64,000 nt of DNA, from positions 142,287,725 through 142,351,724 of the forward strand of contig CM037588.1 of assembly GCA_021018995.1 (NCBI GenBank), written 5' to 3'. The notes under the pieces were generated by a model. That model saw only the letters and a list, made by a program, of their open reading frames with translations. It had not been told where the DNA came from and searched no databases. Shown in pieces: positions 34,201 to 46,400 of this stretch (positions within the stretch are counted from its first letter, which is position 1; every line of letters begins with the position of its first letter). The position numbers were made by a program, and so were the translations under genes. Source of the DNA: Chloranthus sessilifolius. Taxonomy: Eukaryota > Streptophyta > Magnoliopsida > Chloranthales > Chloranthaceae.

Positions 34201-37200
34201 TTCGTGAATGATCTAGAAAATGTCAAAGCACAACTTTGTTGATTCAAGTAATAACAAGGCTGTGTTCAAAACCCACTGCAACTATTACATTTGAAGGGAG
34301 GTTTGAGGGTCAACAGACTTCCAGATGACTTCCCATTCTCTCTCTATAATTTTTTTTAAGCACACACTACAGAAATCTTATTAGTCTTATGGATAAAAAA
34401 ATTCTCACTTTTAGAGTTACCTGGGGCTTCCGCCAGATGACAAATTTTGAGATACATGTCTAAATGAGATTTAATAACAGTGAAGAGTTTAATTTGAAGT
34501 AAAGTTTCATAGAACACAAAATCATTCACCGAAAAATATACGAATGTTTAGATTGGAAACCTTCTTATATAAATGACATTAAATATACGAATCTGCTCAA
34601 TTGGTTATCATGTTTATGAAATACGCCAATGAACTCTGATAACAATGTGCACAGAAAAGCGAGTAATATCGAATATCTTACTTGATTGCCGTTGTCTTGG
34701 ATTTCAAGGCAGTGCTGTAAAAGTCATGCACCTCCTCTGGAGCTGAAAAGCTTGCTAAGCATGCTTCTAGGGGTACCCTTGGACGTACAATTTCATCAAT
34801 AGCTCTGATAAAATCGGTTTCTCTTATTAAGATTGATATATAATGAAAGATAGTTATAGAAGATAATGCATACCAAGTGCTTCTATGACTTACACTTCCT
34901 TTCCTTCTATACTTCTTCCTGATTTCAACTTGTGAAAGGCTTCTAGCTCCTCTGAATTCTCAAATAATAAAATTGTTAGAAAATAACTCCGAAGTATAGC
35001 TTGAAAACAGATGCTAATTCACAGGAACGTACCTTTATTAGTAGCTTCCTGTAATGGAATATTTAAGGATAGGATGCAATCAACTCTTTTGTTATAAGCA
35101 ACCTTTCCAGATGGGCACAACAGACGCTCTTCAATACAGAACTTGAAACTCTTTGATGGATCCAATTCAGTATTGCCAGCATTGGCTCGTTCAACTTGGT
35201 CGAGAAAATGTAGAAAGAACTCCAACGCATCCTGTAAAGCAGTAGATGGGTTAACTTGTGATTATGCTGTGACATTAATTAAAGATTAAGATGAGTGAAG
35301 TAGATGAGGAAGAGCAGGGAGAGGAAGGATGAAGAAAGAGATAAGAAATTAAGGTTAGGGATTCTCGCCCCACTCCCTCATCTGATTAGTTAAATTACAA
35401 TACAGTAATTAGAATAATGTCCAAGCACCAAGAAAAAAGAACAAACTAAGGACAACATATATACGTGACTACACTACCCATAACTAGACAACATGACTAC
35501 AATTAGCTCTTTCTACACTCCCCCTCAAGTTGGAGCATAGATATCAACCATGCCCAAACTTGGATATTAACTCATGTAACATTGACTTTCCCACAGCCTT
35601 TGTAAGCATCTATGCAAGTTGCTCGAGTACTAACATGAGTACAGAATTCTCTTGAAGCTATCCTCTCCCTTATAAAATGGCAATTGACGTCTATATTTTT
35701 GTTCTTGCATATTACACAGGACTGTTGGCAATATGAATGGTGGCTTGATTGTCACCATAGAGCTTCATAGGTGTCTTAGCCTTGACTCCAAGGTCAACAA
35801 GAATCAATTCACCCATAGACCTTCACATGCACCATGGGTCATGGCCCTACAGTCCACTTATGAACTGGTCGAGCAAAAAAACACGTTTCTTATTTTTCCA
35901 AGAAGCTAGATTTACTCCAATGAACGTACAGTAGCCAGTAACGGATCTACTATCATTATGACATCCGGCACAGTCAGCATCCGTGTATATCTCAACATCG
36001 CAATGCTCATGATCACTATACAAAATAACCTTCCCAGGACTTAGACTTCAGGTACCTGAAAATTTTGTAGACTCCATCAAGGTTACCTTTGAAAGGAGAA
36101 CGCATAGACTGGCTGACAACACCTAAGTTGCACGAAACAGGAGCAAGAGCAGCCAAGCGACAATTTTTAAAAATCTAAGAAGTGGGACCGCCTAAGAAGC
36201 ATCCACATATATATATATATATATATAAAACTTTATAAATATTCAGGTTTGGGAAAAAAGCACAAAAGAAAAAATGATGCATCGAGCAATTCTCGAGGCC
36301 TATTGGCCAAGTTTCATGGCCGATCAACTAAGTCTCATGGCCAATCAGCCAGGTCTCGAAGCTGATCGGCCAAGTATTGAATCTATACTATCAAACCTTT
36401 TATTATAATAACGTTTGAGTCGTGATTCCTATGCGAGTCCATTTCCGAAATGGGAAACCATGGTTCCACTAAGAAATATGGATGTATTTGCATGTTTCCT
36501 GCTACTACGGACCAACGTTGTCAAATCACCTAAGCCATGCTAGCCATTTGACTGCATTTCGCTTAAGCGAAATCGCTTAATCGCATAAGCCATGGCATTT
36601 TTTTTTCCAAAAAAAAAAATAATAATAAAAGAAAATAAAATAAATAAAAACAAGTTAACAAGTATTCAAGTTAAAAACAAGTATTCAAGTCTCTAAAAGG
36701 GGAAAATATACATTCTTGCATTTAAAAAAGAAGTTTTACATACTAATATTCAAAATTATAACTTTAGTTTTGATACTGAGTACCAACAATGTACTCTACA
36801 CATCAATCTCTAACCCATTGAGGTACATCTCCACATTACCACCATCATCACTAGCATTGTCGTCATCATCGAAATCATCTCCTTCTTCTACATACTCTTC
36901 TTCGTCCTCTGTTTCGTCTTCATCCGATCTCACTAGTATGAAATCTATATCATATGATTGTCTATCCTCTTCTTCTATTATTTCATCTTCTCATCAATAT
37001 GCATGTCTTGGCTGCTACTACCTCCACCAACAATTCGTTTCCTCCTATCAGTAGGTGTCAGACCAAGAGCCACTTTTTCAACTTGGGCCGGTGTAAAATC
37101 TTCCCCATAGAAGACAGGCTCATCTGGAGAATCAATCATCCATGGATGGTCAACAGGCACATCATCCACACAGATAGAATCATAGAACCCCAGTTTCTTT

Positions 37201-40200
37201 CGCCTTTCAAGGAATCGTTCACGCAATTTTTTATTGTACTGCACGAACATCAAGTCATTGAGCTTCTTTTGTTCAAGTCGGTTCCTCTTCTTTGTGTGGA
37301 TCTGTTAAACACGAGGACCATTAGAAATGAAAGTATGGAACTATTAAAAACCTTGCAATTTAATTAAAATATTCATGGATTGAATTTAAGACTTCAATTA
37401 CCATCTCAAAAGAACTCCAATTCTGCTCACATCCTGAAGCGGCACAAAGCCAAGTATCCTATTGGCCAGTTTTTTCAAAATGGGATCCTTTGTTATCGGA
37501 TCTACCCCATAAGCTGCCCATCAGTCAATTGTAGATTAAAGAGAATTATTAAAACTACTAGAGTAGAAATACATTAATTAGTTTGAACATTAGACTTTTA
37601 AAGTTTATACTTGAGTTTTTGTTGTTCCATGTAGGATAACTATGTCCCTTCCAAAAAATCCTCCACCTTGTAACGGTCCAACTGATGGCTTATTCTATCT
37701 TTCTATCTTGCTCACCTCTATCAGGGACCTTCATTTCTAAGCAATCAAGAAAGTCAACCATGTGAGTGGCATCCGCTTCATCTCGATCCAGGTGTGCAAA
37801 GTGCATCGCCAGATTAAGAATGAAGGCGGCCGAATATAGTGGAGATGTCATTTGACTTTCCCAACCCTTGTTGATTATATCCAACACGGGTTGATATGAT
37901 CTTGACTTGAATTGATTATTAGATTTTATTTTTCTTAGGCCCGCTCTATAAAACTATATATATCCCATTGGTGGTTTCTCGTCACCATCCACCAATCGTA
38001 ACACCTCTACAATTGGTTGGGAGTCACGTAGGGTTTGTGCAACACTAGTCCAAAATTGGTTTTGGAGCAATGTTTGTGCAACTTGTTTACCGTCAACTTT
38101 CTTTGACCATGGTTCATTTGATCTATTGGGTCGATGTTACAAAACTTCTAAGCTCCTTTTCTTCGCATACAAGCTTTGTAAAGTTAAAAACACGGTTGCA
38201 AATTGTGTCACGGCGGGACGTAATAAATTACCACCTATTGCTTTGTGCATTCTTTGAAGTAGAAGAGCATGTTTGTACCTAAACACAACTACCCTCATAG
38301 CCTAAACAACTGTTTTAATATGTAGTTTACTTATATCCTCTAGGATTAGGTCTAAACAATGGGCCACACATAATGTCCAATATAGTTGCGGTCGCTTCTC
38401 CATAAGGAGGCGATTGACGGCTATATAGGAAGCCACATTGTCCGTTGCAACTTAGACAACGTTTTTGGGTCCTATTTTCTCGATGGTCTTATCCAAAAGT
38501 GTAAATAAATATTCGGTCAGGTGAGAATGGGCCGATGCATCTACTGATTTTAGGAATATAGTTCCGGTACGACAATTTGCCAAGGAGTTGATCAACGTTC
38601 GATTGGTTCTATTCGTCCATCCATCAACCATCAATGTGCAACCGCATATTTTTCATGCATCCTTGTATTCGGCTAATATATTGTTGGTCACTCTCACATC
38701 TTCTTTGATGCATGTTTCCCGGATTTCATGGTAGGAAGAGGGTTTAAGACCGAGTACAAATTGCCTAAGAGCTTCAATCATCACTTTGAAGCTCTCTTTA
38801 GCAACGGTATTGAAAGCAATGTAGGCTTAGTAGAACCACTTAGCCACATATTGGATTGTGGTGGATCTATCATTACCCTTAAATCGATTGTCTAGTGTTG
38901 TTTGGGTGGGTTCTTTAACCTCCCTTTGATTAACCACATCTTGAGGATGTGGTCGACACCACCCTTCTAATGCACCACGACCATGTGCTTTTTTCGATGG
39001 TGGTTGTGGGGGTTGTCTACTTTGGGCAGTTGATGGTGTAGATCTATCATCTTCTTCATCGTCATCATGACCACATTCCACATAGCCTTCTAAAACAACT
39101 TCTTGATCATGCTTTTCTTAGAATGCCTGTCCATGTACTCCATTATTTCCTTTCGGATTTCTGGAGTAGCTTTTCTACAAGCTCTAGCATTTGATCCAGC
39201 TCCATGAGCAAGATGTTGTTTATGACAACCAATGTTGTCAAACCGCATATGCGATTGCGCGATGGCATAACTTTTTTTTCTTCAAAAAAAACCCAAAAAA
39301 ATCCCAAAAATTTCCAAAAGTGTATAATGTATGTTTTGTGTTAATTTTTGTGTTCTATTAATTTTGTAGTGCCTAGAATATGGAATTAAAGTATAAGATA
39401 AATAGATAACCCATAAGTTAGAAAGGACAATATAAATTTCATTGATCATTTATATTAAACAAAATAGTACAAAAATGAACTTCGAATATACAAAAAGAAG
39501 GAAAAGACTAAAAAAGAAAAATATTATTTAAGTAAAAGTATCTTAACATTTGTTCCTACTTCCTAATGATATTGTGTACCGGCCAAAAATTCTACATAGT
39601 TCTCTCTAACCCACAATGGTACATCTCCACCTCCACCTCCACCATCGTCGTCGCTTGCATTATCGTCATCATCTGAATCGTCTCATTCTTCAACATATTG
39701 TTCTTCCTCCTCGGTTTCTTCATCACCCGATCTCACTAAGACGATATCTATATCGTCTATGGGTGCTTCTTCATGTATCTCGTCTTCTTCTTCTTCTTCT
39801 TGTTGATGCAAGCGTGAGCGTGAGCTACCTTCCCCCGTTGTCGATCTTCTCCTCCGCCCGGTAGGAAGCTCATCTCCAAAAGCGGCCCATTCCACTTCCT
39901 TCCACGTAAGATCCTCATCTGCAAAGACTCGCTCATCGGAGACATCCGCCATCCAAGGAGAATCATATGGCAAGTCTTAGAGAGATGGGATCATAGTGTC
40001 CCAGATTTTCCCCATTTTTTAGGAAGCGATCCCGTAGCTTTTGATTGTATTGCACAAAGACCAAATCATTGAACTTTTTTAGCTCAAGCTTGTTCCGCTT
40101 CTTCATGTGTATCTATTTAAGAGAAACATTAAATAAATATTAATATCTATTAAAATTTAAACAACGACTAAATTAAAATTATAAGACTAAAAATAAAATA

Positions 40201-40374
40201 AAAACAAACTAGTTACCATCTCAAACGTGCTCCAATTTCGTTCACAAGCCGAAGCAGCACATATAAGGCTAAGAACCTTAATGGCCATCTTCTTCAATAA
40301 TCCACATTTTGTCACTGAATCCACTCCATAAGACAAACACCAATCGACTACAAACAGTAGTATGAATTAGATTT

Positions 40375-40411
<37 letters not shown>

Positions 40412-43400
40412 AGACGGATTATTTAATTACAAATTTTCAATAATGAAATGCAATAAAAAATAAATCATAAAATTGCTTACTAGGTATTTTGGATTCTCTT
40501 TGTCGAACCATAATTTCTCTTCCGAACATCCCTTGAGCATTCTTGTATAAGTTGAAAGAGTAAATCCGATCTTGCTCGCCTTTGTCTAGAATCATTTGGT
40601 CTAAAACATCAAGGAAACCACTAATATGTGTTGCTTAAGCCGCTTTCTAGTTCGGATCAGAAATAAACTGCGGGATTTAGGAGGAATGCGGCGGAATACA
40701 ACAGACTAGTCATTTAGACACCCCATCTCTTCTCAATAATGTCAATAATTGGTTGATAGAGACGAGATTTGTACATATTATTAGACTTAATTTTTTCTAT
40801 AACTTTCTCCATAAAACTATAGATATAGCCCATAGCCGACTTCTCATCACCATCAACCAATCGTAGTACTTCTACGATTGATTGCGAATCTCTAAGTGAT
40901 TGGGCAACATTATTCCAAAAGGAGTTTGTTAAGATGGTTTGTGCCAGCCACTTTCCTTCGGCCTTCTTTGACCAAGCTCCATTCCTCCAATGAGTGGAAG
41001 TTACGAAGCTTCTAAGCTCATCTCTTTTAACATACATACTTTGTAATGTCAAGAAGGTCGTAATAAAACGGGTAATGGAGGGGCGTTGCAAATTACCCCT
41101 AATTGCATTACGCATGTGGAGTAGAAGTGTATGCTTATACACTATTACCTTCCTAGCCTTAGCTACGGTTTTAATGTGCACTTGTCTTATGTCTTCTAAG
41201 ATTAAGTCTAAGCAATGGGCTACACATGGGGTCCAATATATGTGTCGTCGTTGTGCTATTATTAGTCTACCCGCGGCCACCAAGTTTGTCGTATTGTTCG
41301 TGACAACTTGGACAACATATTGTGCACCAATATCATTTTCTATCACTTCATCTATGAAGGAAAATAGATATTTGGCCGTGTGAGAATGAGCCGAAGCACC
41401 TACGGATTTAATGAACATAGTTCCAATAGGACAATTTGTCAAAAAGTTGATGATTGACCTGCAGGCCCTATCGGTCCAACCGTCAATCATTAGTGAACAC
41501 CCATATGTCTTCCAATCCTCTCGATACTCCTCGAGAAAGGCTTTTGTGAAGACTACCTCATTTTTAAGACATGTATGTCTTATCTCATGATACGAGGGAG
41601 GTTTTAAGTCGGGTCCAAATTGTCCAAGAACTTCAAGCATTACTTTGAAGCTCTTTAACTTTACGATATTGAATGCAATACCGGCTTGGTATATCCACTT
41701 AGCCACGTATTAAATGGTATCGGGTTGGTCCTTAGCTTTAAATCTATTTTCTATAGTTGTTTGGGCCAGTCCCTTACCCCTAGCGTCTACAACATCCACG
41801 GGTTGTGGTCTACAAGAGAAGAATTTATTTATTCCCTGTCCCTTTCCACCATGTGCTCTTTTAAAGGGTGGTGGTCTTGCACCACTACGAGCTGTGGAGG
41901 GAGTAGATCTATCATGTTCTTCTTCCTCATCTTCATCATAGTATTGTTGTAAAATCACTTCGTCGTTATGTTTCGTCCTCGAAATCTTATCCCCTCTTTT
42001 TCAATCTCCGGCGTGACATTTGGACATGCCTTCGCATTCGATTCGGGTGGCCAAGCAAGATGTTGCTTGTGTCTCCCTATTCCCCTCATGCTTACATAAG
42101 GGCATAAGGTACATTGGACTTTATTTTTTTCGGTTACACTCTTATAACGTTCATATTTCCAACCCGGATCGATCAAATTTGTCGACCTAAGAGCGTCGTT
42201 CGAGGACGTAGACATAATGACAACGTAATTTAAATAAGTGGGTGGAGAGTGGAGACCGCACTAAAAAAAGAAAAAAAAAATGAAAGAAATGATGTGTAAT
42301 AAGGAGGAAAAATAATCAAACAAAATTTAATAGGAATTATAAATTAATTTCTAACTCTTGAATCTTTGATTCTTGAAGTGATTTCTTCCTTTTTTGCTTG
42401 AAGAATGATGATTGAAGCTCCTTGCTTAGTTAACTATAAAATAGAGCAAAAGGAATTATCAACAAAGCTTTGAGAAAGAGGGAGATAGAGAGAGAAAGAG
42501 AGGAAGATAGCTCTAAACACTAAAAAAAAGACTAAAGAGACACAAATCATACCTTGGATATAGTATTGATTAGGAAGAGGAACCCCCTATTTATAAGCTT
42601 TGAGGAGGCTTAAAAAATTAAAACAAAAAACAAATAAGCTCCAACGGTCATACTTCTAACCGTTGGAACTGTATGTGATTGCATACTGTCAAACTCGCAT
42701 ATGCCATCACTGCATATGCGATCGTATAATCGCATATGCGGTCGCCTTTGACAACAATGATAACAGCCTATGTCACCCGTGCTCTCATAATCACATAAGG
42801 TACAAACTATGGTTGCTTTCTCGGTAGTTTATACCGTTCATATTTCCAACCCGGATCACTCGATTTAGGTTTTAGAGGATTCGGGGTAGAAGATGTAGAC
42901 ATAATTAATTGGTGAATGGTGATAGAAAGTAGGAACTAGGAAAAGAGAACCAGAGATTTAAAATTTTTGAAACAAAAATAATAAAACTCAAACCTCCCAA
43001 AAGGCTTGTTTGCTTGATCCGGGTCACTTGATTGATAGAAGATTAGAACTAGAAGTTTGCTTCACTCTTTAATCTTGAATCTTGATCCTTGATCTTTCCC
43101 TTTGAGGCTTTGTAACACTAACACTACTAATAATAGAATTAATTACAAGTTTACAACAATTTAATACACTAAGAAAGAGGATTATAAAGAATAAAATAAA
43201 TAAATAAAACTAGTTAGGAAAGATGGGAGATTGGGAGTATAGAATAGAGATTAGAGAGGAAGTTTAAGCCAAAATTGTAGTGTGAGGAGTAGAGGACCCA
43301 ACCCACCCTTTTATAAAGGCAATGGGACCACAAAAAAGGGAAAAAAATTTATTTAAGTGCTCCAACGATGGAGCATTATGCGATCGCATAAGCCATAAAA

Positions 43401-46400
43401 CATGGCTTATGCAATTGCATACTCGCCTGAAACGCATAAGCCAGGATGGCTTATGCGATTTGGTGGCTTAACATCGCATAAGCGATCGCTTATGACAACA
43501 CTGCAACAGACAAAACACACACAAAATATGTAATATTAGGTCAAGTGAATGTGAGATATATAAGTTTCCCAACAAACCATTGATAAAATCTGACAACTTG
43601 AAGTGGTTCATTCTCCTGGGCATCCATTTTATGAATGGATTCCTAGGAGTCTCGGTTGGCTTAGCTTCCAACATACCCATCTATTTGAGAAGATCCATAG
43701 TAGACTTTCTTTGAGATATGAAGATTCCCTTTTTTGACCTGGCCGCCTCCATCCCCAAAAAGATACTTGCAAGGTCCCAAGTCTTCTATGTTGAACACTC
43801 TACTAAGATATACTTTCAAGGCGGAGATCTCCTCCACATCATCACTTGTCATAACAATATCATCCACATAAAGAATAAGTGCAGTTATATGCTGCCCTTT
43901 TTTAACAATGTTTCATCATGATAGTTTCTTTAATATCCAATCTTCACAATTTTACTGAAACCAAGATCATGGGGATTGCTTTAATCCATATATAGCCTTT
44001 TTAGCTCGCACACTTGATCCCCTCCCCCTCCCAAAATGAAAAATCGATGGGAAGAGACATATACTTCTTCCTGAAGATCACCATGAAGGAAGGCATTTTT
44101 AGCATCCAAGGGCCATCTCCTATGAGTAGCCAAGGAGAGGACACAGATCGAACTTAACAGGAGAAAAGTTCTCCTTATAATTGATCTCATATGATTGTGC
44201 ACACCCCTTCGCAACTAGCTGAGCTTTATGCCCACCCACAAATCCATCAAGCTTGTATAAACAATCTACAACCAACCCACTTTTTCCCCTTAGGAAGAAC
44301 AGTCACCTCGCAAATTTTTGATGCGTTGAAGAGCTTTAATCTCTTCAATCATAGCACCTTTCAATTGGGGTTGCAACATAGCTTCAAAAACATTCGATGA
44401 AATTTCAATGAAAGACATAAAAGTAATAAGCAAACGATATGAGGATGAAAGAGCATTTACGATAAAAATAAACTAATGGGATGTAAGGTACATGATCTAG
44501 ACCCCTTTCGAATCACAATGGTAGGTCAAGATCATCTAAAGGTGGAACAAAAGAGGATTCAATACCTGCCACCAGGTTTTCACTTGGTTGATCCATGACT
44601 TGCGGAGCAATAGACACGTCTTTTGAGGATACACCTTGTCATAAACCTTAGTAAGTTTATCATATCCCTCTATTTCTCTTGAACACCCCTTCTTCTGGAG
44701 ACCCATGAGCAGAAATTATCATCAGTGACTTGAATTAGAGAGAGGAGGACCAGAGGTGGTTGTCCGTTGTTGAGTGTTCTCTTTACTCCTACTTGTACTT
44801 CCAGCCTCCCCCTAAAGAGAGCACTTAAATCCGGCAGGGGAGTAATAGGGAATAGTTTTAAAAAATGTGACATCCATGGAATGGTGGACAGCCAAGGAAA
44901 ATAAAACTAATAGCTTTCGAGCCCAATTTATCACGGAGAAGATCATGAACATGCACAAGCACACACATCCAAAGACATGAGGAACAATCACAAATAAAGG
45001 AGAAAAGGGAGAAAGAAACTGCACGAGATTTCCCATCAAGGACAGATGTTGACATTCCATTAATAAGATATGATGTCATGACAATAGCGTCTGCCCAATA
45101 ATTTTTGGGAACATGCATACCAATTCAAGAAGATTGTGGTTCTTTGTTCAACAATCCCATTTTAATTAATGTTTAAAAAAAAAAAATAGTAACCTAAATA
45201 AAGAAAAGAATACCCTTATTAGGGTTTATAAGAGAAAGAGAGATGGAGAAGAAGAGGGAGTGAGTAGAGAGACCAATGACATTAAATGGACTATGTTGTT
45301 ATTAATTGTTGTTATGAGTTGCACGAGATGGCCTCTATATATAGAGCACAACTTAGATACAAAATCTATTTGCAACCAATGTGGGAGTGAACATAACTAG
45401 ACTCACTTACCTACACTTAACCAAAAACAAATGAACTAACACTACCTCCAACACTCTCCATCAAGTTGGAGCATTCATGACACGGATGTCCAACTTGCCC
45501 ACAAATACATACAAAAGATACATGGTGCATGTTTACCCCATTATCTACCCCTGACTTGATATGGTCACTATACAACTCGAACCTAGGTGTTCAACATTAT
45601 GGTGCAAACACTTGCACTCACCAATCAACTTTGTGTACACTCAAATAGTCATGGTACACACCATGATCCAAAAAACTGGCTAAACACGAAGCCTAAAAAG
45701 CATTCTTGACCCAACATGGCCACGGGGCCTAAATAATGACCCGTAATATAGAGGTCATCTCGCAATCACTGCAACAATGCCTAGTCATCCCAACGCGACT
45801 TCCCACGCTACAATCAGCATAGTAGTAAATCTAAACAAACCATTATAAGTCATCCATTAAATCTTCTGGACAAGACGATGAACAACAGTTCATACGCCCA
45901 TGATGAGGCCCCCTAATCACTATTTACTATCTCTCAAGATTCCAACACTAGCCACCCGCCATATGTAATTACCACGGGCTTAGCCGGGCATGGCTCTGAT
46001 ACCAAACACAGAGTAAGGGGAAAGCGTAGTAACGGAAGAGAAAGAAGAACACGGGAAGAAAACCTTTTATTGCATATACTAATGCCTAATAAAACAGAAA
46101 GCAATTACAAACTCAAAAACATATGGAATCTAAATCCTACTTAGGTACTATGCAACTACTATGCAATACATAAACAAACAAAGAAGGAGAAGGATTACCG
46201 AAACTTTGAGTAGCTTCTCTGATACAAAATAAAATTAAAAAGAGAGAACAAGGGAGAAAAGAAAGGAGTTTTAGTAGAGGAATATCTAGTCTAAATTTTT
46301 CGGTGTCCTGGACAATCCCCAGGCTAACCCTTTTATAGATGCATGCGGACTTGTAACGGGTTGAAATCCGTCGCTGAGTGGGACACGTGTGCTATGTGGA

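Larger units (their letters stand above)
39230..42759 (-). mobile_element. hAT element 2, inserted in the BED finger of hAT element 1
   Basis: The ends CAATGTTGTCAAA (39230) and, inverted, CATTGTTGTCAAA (to 42759) are followed inward by CCGCATATGCGAT words. The 8-bp duplications ATGACAAC (39222-39229) and ATAACAGC (42760-42767) differ by two transitions. The minus strand encodes a BED finger, a DUF659 domain and a hAT dimerisation motif. 3.5 kb in length. It is the best preserved DNA transposon here, although the transposase frame is broken. Confidence 0.92.
36513..43503 (-). mobile_element. hAT element 1 (BED/DUF659 type), host of hAT element 2
   Basis: The ends CAACGTTGTCA (36513) and, inverted, CAGTGTTGTCA (to 43503) are hAT-like. 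Flanking 8-mers CTACGGAC and CAACAGAC agree at 6 of 8 positions. The minus strand carries a decayed transposase: start [12 protein letters not shown] near 42899, BED finger half, DUF659 words ([20 protein letters not shown], 38634) and the dimerisation motif [13 protein letters not shown] (37400-37445). Both ends are rich in CGCATAAGCCA words that form inverted arms. Inside it, 39230-42759 is a second hAT element. Confidence 0.88.

Noticed and set aside
36716-37367. Ser-rich plus-strand frames of 112 and 137 codons
   Set aside because: They are antisense to the acidic C-terminal tail of the hAT 1 transposase.
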